From NCBI RefSeq assembly GCF_000160115.1, contig NZ_GG665866.1, positions 1,290,825-1,354,824 of the forward strand: DNA of 64,000 nucleotides, given 5' to 3'. Both the position numbers and the translations under genes were made by a program. This DNA comes from Shuttleworthella satelles DSM 14600 (GTDB lineage Bacteria > Bacillota > Clostridia > Lachnospirales > Lachnospiraceae). The notes beneath the pieces were generated by a model, which ran no database searches, had not been told where the DNA came from, and saw only the letters and a list, made by a program, of their open reading frames with translations. Of this stretch, positions 1 to 9,037 are shown piece after piece; positions within the stretch are counted from its first letter, which is position 1, and each line of letters opens with the position of its first letter.

Positions 1-299
1 ACCGCCTGCTCTCTTGTGCCTGCCTTGGCGCCGCGCAGCTCAATAAAGAGATCCACCATCTCATCCATGCGGTCAAAGTTGTTGGGATCAATAATAGCGG
101 CGCCATTGATATTATCCCCGTCCGCCTCGGCAACGCGATGGATCTCCTTCGGATCCCCGACCAGAACCGGCTGCAGCCAGGTACCGGCCAGCAGCCTGGA
201 AGCAGCCTGAAGGATGCGCTCATCGCTGCCCTCTGTAAATACGATCTTCTTTGGATTCGCCTTCAGGCGATCGATCATTGCACCAAATCCGTAACCCAT
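1..299 (-). CDS. pta: Phosphate acetyltransferase, N-terminal part (runs off the left edge)
   Basis: Pta interconverts acetyl-CoA plus phosphate and acetyl phosphate plus CoA in the cytoplasm; with acetate kinase it yields ATP from fermentation. The visible 99 residues begin MGYGFGAMIDRLKANPKKIV and contain FTEGSDERILQAA, the usual N-terminal pattern of the PTA_PTB domain, followed by the LVGDPKEI loop. The ATG at 299 has AGGAGG eight bases upstream. A candidate sigma-70 promoter lies at 373-401, so this appears to be the first gene of its transcript. The C-terminal two thirds with the catalytic residues are outside the window. A phosphate butyryltransferase is less likely from the N-terminal pattern but not formally excluded. 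Confidence 0.85.
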   Translation of the reverse strand, partial: MGYGFGAMIDRLKANPKKIVFTEGSDERILQAASRLLAGTWLQPVLVGDPKEIHRVAEADGDNINGAAIIDPNNFDRMDEMVDLFIELRGAKAGTREQA

Positions 300-372
300 A
301 CTGATTCCCTCCTATGTCTGATGTGGTTTCGGGCAAATGCCCGCTCCTGCATTTCTCACAGATCTTTATGTC

Positions 373-401
373 ATTTTAGAACCCTTTTTTCACCGGCACA
401 A
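373..401 (-). promoter_or_regulatory. Putative sigma-70 promoter of pta
   Basis: On the minus strand a TTGTGC -35 (396-401) is separated by 17 bases from a TAAAAT -10 (373-378). The implied start near 366 gives a leader of about 67 bases to the pta ATG. Assignment is by consensus and spacing only. Confidence 0.5.
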
Positions 402-603
402 TGGATTTATGTTCGAAAGTTGATACATATTCTTTTGTATTCAATTGTGTGCAATTTTCCGTTAATCTTTTGTCAGAGAGGGCTCCTAAAAAGACTTGAT
501 AGAGATTCCGTCCCTCGCAATCCGTCTTCTTACAATTCACGATAATGAACTGCCCTCGGCGCTAGTATTCTTTCTCAGTCGTTGACATGCCTTCTTTTAT
601 ATT

Positions 604-632
604 TTGAACACTGTGTTTGATATTTTTATATT
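604..632 (+). promoter_or_regulatory. Putative sigma-70 promoter of the ECF S-component gene
   Basis: TTGAAC (604-609), 17 bases, then TATATT (627-632). Transcription would begin near 639, leaving a leader of roughly 117 bases before the ATG at 757, long enough for a regulatory fold though none is recognised. Confidence 0.5.
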
Positions 633-756
633 TTGACACGGTATCTGATGCTTTGACACAGATTTTTCGACAGATGAACCTGTACAAATCAAGCCCTATT
701 CAAGATAATAGGAAACAGGCTCTGTTCAGATCATTAACATAAAGGGAGACTTTGCA

Positions 757-1371
757 ATGACAAACCTGCGTAAACTGATTCTGGCCGCTCTTCTGGCTGC
801 CCTGACAACTGCGACAACCATGGTGGTGCGTATCCCCACTCCCACTATGGGTTACATCCATCCCGGAGACGCCATGGTTCTGCTCTGCGGCCTCCTCCTC
901 GGGCCGGTGACCGGCGGGCTGGCCGCCGGGATCGGAAGTGCCCTTTCTGACTTCTTTGCCGGTTACCTCACCTATGTGCCCGGCACATTTCTGATCAAAG
1001 CCCTGACCGCCCTGATCGCCGCGCACCTGTCAGTCTGGCTGACCTCTGTCAGCAGGCACGCGCAGGAATCAGCCCATCAGGGATCCGGCCTCATCAAGGC
1101 GCATCGAAAGAATGTCATCGGGGCTGTCATTTGCGGAGGCGTTATCGGAGAGACCTTTATGGTGTTCGGCTACTTTATCTATAAGATTCTTCTGATCGGT
1201 CTGGCAGCCGGCAGCGGATTTACCTCTGCGGTCCTCTCCTCCGCCATTGTCTCTTCCGCCGCGGGCATCCCCTTTAATATCGTTCAGGGAATCACAGGCG
1301 TCACCCTTGCCGCCATCCTCTACCCCATTCTCTATCCGCTGACCCAAAGGCTGCTTCAGACTGACAGCTGA
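757..1371 (+). CDS. ECF transporter S component (COG4720/HmpT-like)
   Basis: A 204-residue, very hydrophobic membrane protein resembling substrate-binding S components of energy-coupling factor vitamin transporters. The N-terminus (LAALLAALTTATTMVVRIPT, then GYIHPGDAMVLLCGLLLGP and GSALSDFFAGY) matches the COG4720 pattern, in which about six helices form a small-vitamin binding pocket and the first helix carries the small residues that dock to EcfT. Such proteins depend on a shared EcfA-A'-T module, absent here and presumably elsewhere. The substrate cannot be told from sequence; relatives are linked to hydroxymethylpyrimidine or other vitamins. The start has GGGAG eight bases upstream. The next gene follows after 41 bases on the same strand. 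Confidence 0.82.
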   Translation: MTNLRKLILAALLAALTTATTMVVRIPTPTMGYIHPGDAMVLLCGLLLGPVTGGLAAGIGSALSDFFAGYLTYVPGTFLIKALTALIAAHLSVWLTSVSRHAQESAHQGSGLIKAHRKNVIGAVICGGVIGETFMVFGYFIYKILLIGLAAGSGFTSAVLSSAIVSSAAGIPFNIVQGITGVTLAAILYPILYPLTQRLLQTDS

Positions 1372-1412
1372 ATTCCCTGTCCCCAGGTAAAAACACAGAA
1401 CAGGAGGCATCC

Positions 1413-1592
1413 ATGCTTGATCTTCCGAGAGACCCCGTCCTCTTGCTCAGTTTCGTCAACACTGAGCTCAGAGACCGCTATCCTTCCCTGACCAGACTCT
1501 GCGCGGCCCATATGACCAACACAAAAGAGATCATTCAAAAACTGGCTTCCATTGGCTACGAATATGACGAGGAGCAAAACCAGTTTATATGA
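1413..1592 (+). CDS. DUF4250 small protein
   Basis: A 59-residue protein beginning MLDLPRDPVLLLSFVNTELR and ending YDEEQNQFI. The pattern (PxDPVxLLSxVNTxLRD, then a helix, then IGYxYDxExNQF) is that of DUF4250, a small conserved family of Firmicutes and Bacteroidetes with unknown function. AGGAGG lies six bases before the ATG, and the gene starts 41 bases after the ECF S-component gene, so the two are probably cotranscribed. It is followed by convergent purD. The family match is by recognition of the pattern; no role is inferred. Confidence 0.85.
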   Translation: MLDLPRDPVLLLSFVNTELRDRYPSLTRLCAAHMTNTKEIIQKLASIGYEYDEEQNQFI

Positions 1593-1677
1593 TGTGCTCT
1601 ATATAATCTGCTTTATATCATTTGCGTCATCAGCCGGTTTTCTCGTCAGCCCCGTCTGTCCCGGCATCAGCAGTTCT

Positions 1678-2961
1678 CTATCTGGTCTCAGATGCCTCGT
1701 CAATGGCCTTTCCGATATCATGCCGCATGTACTTGTTGGCGAATGAGATCCAGTCCGTCGCCCGATAGGCATTGTCTCTGGCTTCCCTGAGACTGGCTCC
1801 CTTGGATGTGATCCCCAAAACGCGCCCGCCGTTGGTCACAACAGTCCCGTCTGCGGCCAGCCTGGTTCCCGCATGGAAGCAGAAATCTCTGACATTGTCG
1901 AAGTGCTCAAAGCCACTGATGGGAAATCCCTTCTCATAGGAGAGAGGGTATCCCTTTGACGCCAAAACGACACAGACAGCCGCGTTGTCCTCAAATTCCA
2001 GATCCAGATTCTCAAGTTTCCCGTCAATGCAGGCTTCAAAGGCATCGATGATATCTGTCTTCATTCGGGGGAGGACAACCTGGGTCTCCGGATCCCCGAA
2101 ACGAGTGTTGTACTCCACGACCTTAGGCCCGTCTGCCGTCAGCATGAGGCCGAAATAGAGCACTCCCTTGAACTCACGCCCCTCCGCCAGCATGGCGTCC
2201 AGCGTGGGCTGAAAGATATGCTTGTCACAGTAATCGCGGATCTCATCTGTGAAGAAGGGACTTGGAGAGAAGGTTCCCATACCGCCGGTGTTCAGGCCCG
2301 TATCACCGTCGCCCGCCCTCTTGTGATCCTGGGAAGACGTCATCAGCTTGTAGTGTCTGCCGTCACAGAAGGCCAGGGCGGAGACCTCCCGTCCGGTCAT
2401 GAATTCCTCAATGACAAGCTCATTGCCCGCAGACCCGAACTTCTTGTCTGTCATGATTTCCTTTACCCCAGCTTTGGCCTCTTCAAAATCCTGACAGATC
2501 AGAACCCCCTTGCCCAGAGCCAGGCCGTCCGCCTTTAACACAATCGGATAGCTCTCATGCTCCAGGTAAGCGCAGGCGGCATCCGGGTCAGTAAAGACCT
2601 CATAGGAAGCCGTGGGAATCGCGTACTTCTTCATCAGGTTCTTGGAAAATGCCTTGGATCCCTCGATGATCGCCGCGTTTTTTCGGGTCCCGAAGATGCG
2701 GATTCCCGCCTCCTCAAAGGCATCTACGATTCCGGCGCAGAGAGGATCATCCTGAGAGCAGACCGCCAGATCGATTGCCTTTTCCCTGGCGAAAGCGACC
2801 AGCTGATCGAATTCCATCACGCCGATATCGACCAGTTCCGCCATATCGCGCATCCCGGCATTGCCGGGCGCGACATAGATCTTGTCCACCCTGGGGCTTT
2901 TGTAGATTGCGTGGAGTATGGCGTGCTCTCTTCCGCCGGCGCCGATCAGTAATACCTTCAT
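1678..2961 (-). CDS. purD: Phosphoribosylamine--glycine ligase (GARS)
   Basis: PurD joins 5-phosphoribosylamine and glycine with ATP to make GAR, the second step of de novo IMP synthesis. The 427-residue protein starts MKVLLIGAGGREHAI (N-domain nucleotide-like loop), has an ATP-grasp domain with SYPIVLKADGLALGKGV, and the GMGTFSPSP and VVEYNTRFGDPETQ motifs of the family. The ATG at 2961 is preferred over an in-frame upstream codon at 2979 because AGGAG sits seven bases before it. It is the last gene of purE-purM-purN-purD, about 100 bases after purN, and that spacer holds a 19 bp tandem repeat. Confidence 0.96.
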   Translation of the reverse strand: MKVLLIGAGGREHAILHAIYKSPRVDKIYVAPGNAGMRDMAELVDIGVMEFDQLVAFAREKAIDLAVCSQDDPLCAGIVDAFEEAGIRIFGTRKNAAIIEGSKAFSKNLMKKYAIPTASYEVFTDPDAACAYLEHESYPIVLKADGLALGKGVLICQDFEEAKAGVKEIMTDKKFGSAGNELVIEEFMTGREVSALAFCDGRHYKLMTSSQDHKRAGDGDTGLNTGGMGTFSPSPFFTDEIRDYCDKHIFQPTLDAMLAEGREFKGVLYFGLMLTADGPKVVEYNTRFGDPETQVVLPRMKTDIIDAFEACIDGKLENLDLEFEDNAAVCVVLASKGYPLSYEKGFPISGFEHFDNVRDFCFHAGTRLAADGTVVTNGGRVLGITSKGASLREARDNAYRATDWISFANKYMRHDIGKAIDEASETR

Positions 2962-3008
2962 AAAAACTCTCCTTATCACATCATGCTAACCCGGGTGGGG
3001 CGTCAAAA

Positions 3009-3065
3009 ATCCTGTCAAAGATCAGAGATCCTATCGAAGCTCAGAGCTCTCAGCAAAGTTCAGAG
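3009..3065. repeat. Three degenerate 19 bp tandem copies across the purN stop codon
   Basis: Copies at 3009-3027, 3028-3046 and 3047-3065 share the frame NTCNTNNCNAAGNTCAGAG. The third overlaps the last codons and stop of purN (stop at 3060-3062 on the minus strand), so the duplicated block probably arose from the gene's 3' end. It fills the purN-purD spacer. Confidence 0.7.
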
Positions 3066-3707
3066 GGCAAAAATATCCAGCTTCTCATCAATAGTCACCC
3101 TTCGCCCCTTTACCCTGACCTTATCGTTGGCGATCAGGTCAATCGCCTTAGGCAGGATCTTCCACTCCGCTTCTTCCATCACGCGCAGCTGCAGGCTTTT
3201 GGCATCGTCATCAGCGTGAACCGCCACCGGCTTCTGCAGGATAATCGGCCCCGAATCTGTCCCCTCATCCACAAAATGCACGGTCGCCCCGGTCACCTGA
3301 ACTCCTCTGTTAAGGGCCCCCTCATGGACCTTAAGTCCATAGTATCCGCTTCCGCAGAAGGAGGGGATCAGGGACGGGTGGATATTAATAATGCGATTGG
3401 GAAATGCCCTGACGATGGCCGCCGGGATCACAACCAGAAAACCTGCCAGGACAATTAGGTCCGGCTTAGCCGACTGTAATGTCTCAAGAAGGATCTGATT
3501 GTACTCCTCTTTATCCGGATGATCTGCGCGGGAGACACAGACCGCGGGAATTTTTGCCTGCCTGGCTCTCTTTAGGGCATACGCTCCCGGATTGTTGGAC
3601 AGAACCTGCACAATCTCTGTATTGCTGATCTTGCCGGAAGTCACGGCGTCAATGATGGCCTGAAGGTTCGTGCCGCCACCGGAAACGCAGACAGCTACTC
3701 TTAACAT
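3060..3707 (-). CDS. purN: Phosphoribosylglycinamide formyltransferase
   Basis: PurN transfers the formyl group of 10-formyl-THF to GAR to give FGAR. The 215-residue protein has the Rossmann-like N-terminus VAVCVSGGGTNLQAIIDAV, the catalytic INIHPSLIPSF segment (Asn and His) and the HFVDEGTDSGPII loop with the catalytic aspartate. The ATG at 3707 overlaps the end of purM by seven bases, implying translational coupling. Length is typical of the family (about 190-215). It uses folate one-carbon units; folA lies about 36 kb away in this window. Confidence 0.95.
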   Translation of the reverse strand: MLRVAVCVSGGGTNLQAIIDAVTSGKISNTEIVQVLSNNPGAYALKRARQAKIPAVCVSRADHPDKEEYNQILLETLQSAKPDLIVLAGFLVVIPAAIVRAFPNRIINIHPSLIPSFCGSGYYGLKVHEGALNRGVQVTGATVHFVDEGTDSGPIILQKPVAVHADDDAKSLQLRVMEEAEWKILPKAIDLIANDKVRVKGRRVTIDEKLDIFAL

Positions 3708-4726
3708 AAGGTCACGCCCTTCTGTCCGTCTTCAATGTGACCGATCACATAGGGCCTGTCCCCCGCGGACCGGATGGCTTCCACAGCGGTATCCACATCT
3801 GCCGGATCAAGGACCAGCATCATGCCGATGCCCATGTTGTAGGTGTTATACATCATCTTCTCGTCAATATTTCCGGTCCTTGCCAGGAGTTTGAAGATGG
3901 CCGGAATCTCATAGGAATTCTTCTCAATGACCGCTCTCTTTCCCTCAGGCAGCATGCGGGGGATGTTTTCATAGAAGCCGCCCCCGGTGATATGACTGCA
4001 GGCCTTGACGGTCACTCCGGCCTGACGAACGGCCTTGAGGGCATGTACATAGATGCGGGTTGGAGCCAGCAGGGCCTCCCCCAGAGTCGTTTTCAGCTCT
4101 TCATAATAGGTCTCCAGGGACTCCCGGCTCATCTCAAAAACCTTGCGTACCAGAGAGAAGCCGTTGGAGTGAACGCCGCTGGAAGCCATCCCGATGATGA
4201 CGTCGCCGGCCCTGACATGTTCGCCGGTCACAATGTCCTTGCGGTCAACCACGCCGACAGAAAAACCGGCCAAATCGTACTCATCCTCGGGCATGAGACC
4301 GGGATGCTCCGCTGTCTCCCCTCCGATCAGGGCGCAGTCGGACTGGCGGCAGCCCTCGGCAACCCCCTTGACAATGGCGGCGATCTTCTCGGGATAGTTC
4401 TTGCCGCAGGCAATGTAGTCCAGGAAGAAAAGGGGCTCCCCGCCGGCGCAGGCGACATCATTGACGCACATGGCCACCGCGTCAATGCCAATCGTGTCAT
4501 GCCTGTCCAAGAGGAAGGCCAGCTTGATCTTCGTGCCGACACCGTCGGTTCCGGACAAAAGCACCGGGTCTTCCATGTCCTTGCAGCCGGCCAGGGAAAA
4601 GGCCCCGGAGAATCCTCCCAGGCCGCCCAGGACCTCGGGGCGCATCGTCTCCTTCACATAGGTCTTCATCAGCTCCACCGACCTGTATCCGGCTTCAATA
4701 TCAACTCCGGCGCTCTTATAATCCAT
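3701..4726 (-). CDS. purM: Phosphoribosylformylglycinamidine cyclo-ligase (AIR synthetase)
   Basis: PurM closes FGAM to AIR with ATP. The 341-residue protein begins MDYKSAGVDIEAGYRSVELM, the classic family N-terminus, followed by GTDGVGTKIKLA, the nucleotide-binding segment, and a C-terminal domain with HITGGGFYENIPRMLP. AGGAG lies six bases before the ATG at 4726, which is why this start is preferred over an in-frame codon at 4750. It follows purE after 188 bases and overlaps purN, consistent with one purine operon. Confidence 0.96.
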   Translation of the reverse strand: MDYKSAGVDIEAGYRSVELMKTYVKETMRPEVLGGLGGFSGAFSLAGCKDMEDPVLLSGTDGVGTKIKLAFLLDRHDTIGIDAVAMCVNDVACAGGEPLFFLDYIACGKNYPEKIAAIVKGVAEGCRQSDCALIGGETAEHPGLMPEDEYDLAGFSVGVVDRKDIVTGEHVRAGDVIIGMASSGVHSNGFSLVRKVFEMSRESLETYYEELKTTLGEALLAPTRIYVHALKAVRQAGVTVKACSHITGGGFYENIPRMLPEGKRAVIEKNSYEIPAIFKLLARTGNIDEKMMYNTYNMGIGMMLVLDPADVDTAVEAIRSAGDRPYVIGHIEDGQKGVTLC

Positions 4727-4914
4727 AATCTCTCCTTTGGCATCGATCAAATTTTCTTCTCATCAATTCAAGCAGGATATCCCCGCTTCCATCTCATCTG
4801 TCAGCCGATAAAAACAGAAGACGCTTTTCGTAAGGCAATATTCCAAAGAGAATGCACTTTTTACCGGGCAATGTTTTCGGAAAAAACCGCGGCATAAACA
4901 GCATAATCAAATCA

Positions 4915-5415
4915 TCAGTATGCCTTATAACCTGACTCCTGCAGCCTGCGATCCTTCTCGACGACCTGATTCTTCAAATCCTCCGCGTACTTCTTCAGGC
5001 GCGAAAGAAGCTGCGGGTCTGACGTGGCCAGAATCTTGGCCGCCAGAATCCCGGCATTGGCGCCGCCGTTAATGGCGACCGTGGCAACCGGAATGCCGGA
5101 GGGCATCTGCACGATGGAGTAGAGAGAATCCACCCCTCCCAGATCCGATGTCTTCATGGGAATGCCAATGACCGGCATGGGAAAGAGAGCCGCGCACATG
5201 CCGGGCAGATGGGCCGCTTTGCCGGCGCCGGCAATGATGACCTTGCAGCCTCTTTCTTCAGCGCTCTTTGCGTAGTCGAAAAAGACATCCGGCTCTCTGT
5301 GCGCGGAAATAATCCGCATCTCATAGCTGATTCCAAGCTGGTCTAAAATATCGGCTGCCTTCGCCATAATCGGCATATCCGAGTCACTGCCCATCACGAT
5401 TCCAACCTGCGCCAT
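4915..5415 (-). CDS. purE: N5-carboxyaminoimidazole ribonucleotide mutase
   Basis: PurE class I moves the carboxyl group of N5-CAIR to C4, giving CAIR. The 166-residue protein has the signature IVMGSDSDMPIM near the N-terminus, SAHREPD (active-site histidine) and AGAGKAAHLPGMCAA. It is the first of purE-purM-purN-purD. The companion PurK is not in the window, nor are purC, F, L, B or H. The 188-base gap to purM holds no gene or clear terminator that I can identify. The start is supported by AAGGAAG upstream. Confidence 0.95.
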   Translation of the reverse strand: MAQVGIVMGSDSDMPIMAKAADILDQLGISYEMRIISAHREPDVFFDYAKSAEERGCKVIIAGAGKAAHLPGMCAALFPMPVIGIPMKTSDLGGVDSLYSIVQMPSGIPVATVAINGGANAGILAAKILATSDPQLLSRLKKYAEDLKNQVVEKDRRLQESGYKAY

Positions 5416-5497
5416 ACTCTCTTCCTTTCCAGGGCAAACCGCCCTATCATCACTGATCGTGGCACATCTATTTTACTATATAAAGCGGGCAGCAATT

Positions 5498-5513
5498 GTT
5501 AGACTTTCTAATC
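5498..5513. promoter_or_regulatory. GTTAGA-type imperfect inverted repeat between the ABC pair and purE
   Basis: GTTAGACTTTCTAATC contains TTAGA/TCTAA half-sites. The first eight bases are identical to those of a similar element (9153-9168) downstream of the ABC-pair promoter. It may be an operator, or part of the 3' region of the ABC operon; no T-rich terminator tail follows it. Confidence 0.3.
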
Positions 5514-5531
5514 GAACCAATAAGCTCGGCC

Positions 5532-7268
5532 CTATCCGATCTTCCAGCCGATTGCCTGCCGTCTGGAGTCGACGAAGCGCCGATAGATTCCTTCCTGTTC
5601 CATCAGTTCCTCATGCGTGCCCCTCTGAACAATCTTCCCCTTGTCGATGACAAAGATCTGATCCGCGTTTCGCACTGTCTTTAAGCGATGGGCGATCATC
5701 AGGATTGTTTTCTCCCTTGTCAGAGCCTGGATTGCCTCCATAAGGTCCTTCTCATTTTCAGGATCGACATTGGCCGTCGCCTCATCGAGAATGATAATCG
5801 GAGCATCCTTCATGATTGCTCTTGCAATCGACAGGCGCTGTTTCTCTCCTCCTGACAGGGAGGCCCCGTTTTCGCCGATGATCGTATCGTATCCATCCGG
5901 CAGCGCCATGATAAAGTCATGGCAGCAGGCCTTTTTCGCGGCCGCAATGACGTCCTTTATCGGCGCGTCCGGCCGGCCAAAGCGAATATTATTCGCAACC
6001 GTATCATGGAAGAGGTAGACATTCTGAAAGACAAAGCTGAAATTATCCATCAGAGAATCCATGGAATAGTCTCTGACATCCTTTCCGTCGAGGGACACCC
6101 TTCCCCGATCCACATCCCAGAAACGGGCGATCAGGTGGCAGAGTGTTGTCTTGCCTCCGCCGGACGGTCCCACGAAAGCTGCCGTCGTTCTCTCCGGCAC
6201 CTTAAGCGACACATGGTCGATGATTTTCTTTGTGTCATAGGAGAAATCGATCTCTGAGACTTCAATATCATCTGTCTTTGGCTCATATTCCTGCCCCGAT
6301 ATATCCATGGGCTTTAGGGCCAGCACTTCCTTTCCCCGCTCCACGCACAGGTCAACGACTCTCAAAAGCGCGGAATAAGCTCCCATGGCCTCAAGGCCCG
6401 CAAAGACCTGGAAGGACATAATCATCATGATAAACACCTCCAAAAGCCCCATGCTTCCGCTGAGATAAAAGGAAATTGAGAAGAGGAGGATCGCGACGCC
6501 GGTCAGCTTTAATACCATGTTCTGCAAGGGAACATAGCGGTTACAGATCATCTCCATGTCTGTATTGATGTCACCGGCCATCCGAATGGTATCATCCAGT
6601 TTTTTCCTGGATTGACCGACCAGATTATAGGCCTTCACCTCCGCGATCCCCTGAACATACTCCAGGACACCCGAAATCACCCTGGTATCCGTCTCTACCT
6701 TGGTCACGGATACCCTGGCATTCGCTTTTCGCATGGCCCGATTGATCCCGGCGAATAGCCCGATGCCAATCAGGCAGATCAGTCCGATTCTCCAGTCATA
6801 GATAAGAATCAGAAGAACAATGATCGCCGAATTCAAAATCCCCTGTGTTGTCAACATCACAACCCTGGTCGCCACGTCGCCAAGCTGCTCCATAATATTG
6901 GTCGTAACCGTCGTAATCTCACCGAGGCTGTTCTGATTGAAATATCCCATGGGCAGATATCTCAAATGCTCCGCGATTTCGATTCTCTTCTCAGCGCATT
7001 CACAGTATCCTGCCCTGCACTGCAGCATTGTTGACCTGCCCTTGGCCAGAGACTCCACCAGTGAGGCGATCAACAAAATCACAAAGCCGGACAGAATCAT
7101 ATTTTTCGATATGGACCCGGACAAAAATCCGGCCAACACCAGATAGATTGCCGGGAACTTGGCCGCTTCACAGGCAGCGATAATGACTCCTATGCCAAGC
7201 GTCCTGTAAAACATACGGCGATTCTGCACTCTGCAAAATTCAAAAAATTTCTTTAGCGTAGAAATCAT
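5532..7268 (-). CDS. ABC exporter half-transporter, second of a pair (permease-ATPase)
   Basis: A 578-residue type I ABC half-transporter: about six membrane helices in residues 15-300, then a nucleotide-binding domain with Walker A GPSGGGKTT, Q-loop FVFQNVYLF, signature LSGGEKQR, Walker B IIILDEAT and the H-loop AHR. Its ATG overlaps the stop of the preceding gene (ATGA), so the two products are probably made in equal amounts and form a heterodimer. The pair recalls the YbtP/YbtQ-IrtAB arrangement, but the sequence alone does not tell export from import or name the substrate. No regulator gene adjoins. Both ATPase sites look complete, unlike many heterodimeric exporters with one degenerate site. 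Confidence 0.88.
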   Translation of the reverse strand: MISTLKKFFEFCRVQNRRMFYRTLGIGVIIAACEAAKFPAIYLVLAGFLSGSISKNMILSGFVILLIASLVESLAKGRSTMLQCRAGYCECAEKRIEIAEHLRYLPMGYFNQNSLGEITTVTTNIMEQLGDVATRVVMLTTQGILNSAIIVLLILIYDWRIGLICLIGIGLFAGINRAMRKANARVSVTKVETDTRVISGVLEYVQGIAEVKAYNLVGQSRKKLDDTIRMAGDINTDMEMICNRYVPLQNMVLKLTGVAILLFSISFYLSGSMGLLEVFIMMIMSFQVFAGLEAMGAYSALLRVVDLCVERGKEVLALKPMDISGQEYEPKTDDIEVSEIDFSYDTKKIIDHVSLKVPERTTAAFVGPSGGGKTTLCHLIARFWDVDRGRVSLDGKDVRDYSMDSLMDNFSFVFQNVYLFHDTVANNIRFGRPDAPIKDVIAAAKKACCHDFIMALPDGYDTIIGENGASLSGGEKQRLSIARAIMKDAPIIILDEATANVDPENEKDLMEAIQALTREKTILMIAHRLKTVRNADQIFVIDKGKIVQRGTHEELMEQEGIYRRFVDSRRQAIGWKIG

Positions 7269-9037
7269 GCGATTGCACCCCCTTCTTCATCGGCATCCTT
7301 TGCGTAAACATGGGCCTCCCACATATTCCGATAGAGAGGACAGGAATCTAAAAGCTCTGTATGCCTGCCCCTGGCCTCGATATTTCCGTCCCGGATCACA
7401 ACGATCTGGTCAGAATCGATCACCGTAGAGAGTCTGTGTGCAATCACAATGAGCGTCTTTCCCCTGGAGAGCTCGGAAACAGACCTCTGTATGACGGCTT
7501 CATTTTCCGGATCCGTATAGGCAGTCGCCTCATCGAGAATCAGAATCGGCGCGTTCTTCATCATCGCCCGCGCGATGGAAATCCTCTGTCGCTCCCCGCC
7601 GGACAGGTGCGCTCCGCTGCCGCCCACGATTGTGTCAAAGCCCTTCTCGAGGCCCATAATAAACTCGTAACAGCCGCTCTTTTTCGTGATCTCTTCCACT
7701 TCCATATCCGTGGCGGATGGTCTGCCCATGCGAATATTTTCTCTCACAGAAGCGTCAAAAAGGAAGCTGTCCTGCGACACATAGGCAATCTGCGCGCTGT
7801 AATCCGCTATCGACATATCCCGTATATCCGCCCCGCCGACCAGGACACTCCCCTCTTTCACATCCCACATGGAGGCGATCAGCCTCGCCAGCGTTGACTT
7901 TCCGCTGCCGGATGGGCCTACCAGGGCCGTCACGCTCCCTGCCCCTATGTCCAGGTCGATGCCGTGGAGCACTTCCTTTTCACCGTATCCAAAACGAACG
8001 CCCCGCAGTTGAATGCCGTGGTTTTGGGGCAGATTCCTGCTGACTTGCGGCCGCTTGAGCTCAGGCAGTTCTAAGATCGCGTCGATTTCTCCGAAAATTG
8101 AAGTCGCCTTGGTGATGTCATCGTTATAGCTCATCACGGTAATGAGCGGCGCAATCAGCCCGCAGGATAAAACCACAATCATAATATAATTGGAGAGCGA
8201 AAGAGAGCCCTGTATCGTGAATATCGCGCCGATGGGAAGAACAGACAAAAGAGTCGCCGGTGTGATCACCATGCCCAGCGAGAAGGGAACAATGCAGGCC
8301 ATCATCCAATCGATGAAGCTGTTGGCATTCTCCCTGGCGGCATCCGCGAAGCGCTGATAGGAGCTCTCCGCCTTGCCGAAGGCCTTGATAACCTCAATCC
8401 CCCCGATATATTCCACCGCGGTATCATTCAGCTTTTTGGTGGTCTCCTGCGTCTTCTGAAACCTCTTGTCGCTGTCCTTAAACATCCACGCCATCGCGAT
8501 CGCCGCAATCGGAAGCGTAGCGAGTGAGAGCAGGGCCATCCTCCAATCTATGGTCAGGATGTAAATAAAGAGCATGAGCGGCGCGCAGAGATTCGCTGTA
8601 AACTCCGGCACGACATGCGCCAGTACCGGTTCCATGGAATCCGTTCGCTCACAGATAATATTCTTCAGTGTGCCGGAGGCCATCCCCTGAACGGTTCCCA
8701 GGGGCAGACGGGACAACTTGTCGACAAGGGTGATCCGAACATTCCCAATCAGTTTGAAGGTTGTCCTGTGCGAGATTTTCGTGGAGACCGTATGGAAGGT
8801 CACACGCAGAATCCAAAAAAGAGCCATTGCAAGCCCTTCCGTCAGATAAACCTTGAATTCCCTCTCCCCCTCAAGGAGCTTTTTTACCATATCTCCCATC
8901 AGAATATAGGGGACGATGGAACAGACCACCCCAATCACGGCAAAGACCACACTTTTTATGTAGCTGCTCCTGTAGTCACCCGCAAATTGAAAGATGTAGT
9001 CAAAAATCCCCTTTTGCTTTTTCTTTTCTGTATCCAT
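7265..9037 (-). CDS. ABC exporter half-transporter, first of a pair (permease-ATPase)
   Basis: A 590-residue half-transporter starting MDTEKKKQKGIFDYIFQFAG. The start at 9037 is chosen because AGGAG lies nine bases upstream; an open frame extends about 40 codons further but lacks family similarity. Six membrane helices are followed by Walker A GPSGSGKST, Q-loop YVSQDSFLF, signature LSGGERQR, Walker B ILILDEAT and AHR. It heads a two-gene operon with the partner at 5532-7268. A promoter and a GTTAG-N6-CTAAC element lie about 120 bases upstream. Substrate unknown; siderophore-, peptide- or drug-type transport are all possible. Confidence 0.88.
   Translation of the reverse strand: MDTEKKKQKGIFDYIFQFAGDYRSSYIKSVVFAVIGVVCSIVPYILMGDMVKKLLEGEREFKVYLTEGLAMALFWILRVTFHTVSTKISHRTTFKLIGNVRITLVDKLSRLPLGTVQGMASGTLKNIICERTDSMEPVLAHVVPEFTANLCAPLMLFIYILTIDWRMALLSLATLPIAAIAMAWMFKDSDKRFQKTQETTKKLNDTAVEYIGGIEVIKAFGKAESSYQRFADAARENANSFIDWMMACIVPFSLGMVITPATLLSVLPIGAIFTIQGSLSLSNYIMIVVLSCGLIAPLITVMSYNDDITKATSIFGEIDAILELPELKRPQVSRNLPQNHGIQLRGVRFGYGEKEVLHGIDLDIGAGSVTALVGPSGSGKSTLARLIASMWDVKEGSVLVGGADIRDMSIADYSAQIAYVSQDSFLFDASVRENIRMGRPSATDMEVEEITKKSGCYEFIMGLEKGFDTIVGGSGAHLSGGERQRISIARAMMKNAPILILDEATAYTDPENEAVIQRSVSELSRGKTLIVIAHRLSTVIDSDQIVVIRDGNIEARGRHTELLDSCPLYRNMWEAHVYAKDADEEGGAIA

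Larger units (their letters stand above)
300..756. other. Divergent intergenic region between pta and the ECF S-component gene
   Basis: This 457-base AT-richer spacer separates two divergent genes and contains a promoter candidate for each (373-401 minus, 604-632 plus). I see no credible protein gene here. The stretch 633-756 would be a 117-base leader of the transporter mRNA; it can fold a small CCTATT/AATAGG hairpin enclosed by CCTGT/ACAGG, but I find no conserved TPP, FMN or preQ1 riboswitch core. Confidence 0.6.

Noticed and set aside
3737-4897. Long plus-strand frame opposite purM
   Set aside because: Antisense shadow of purM.
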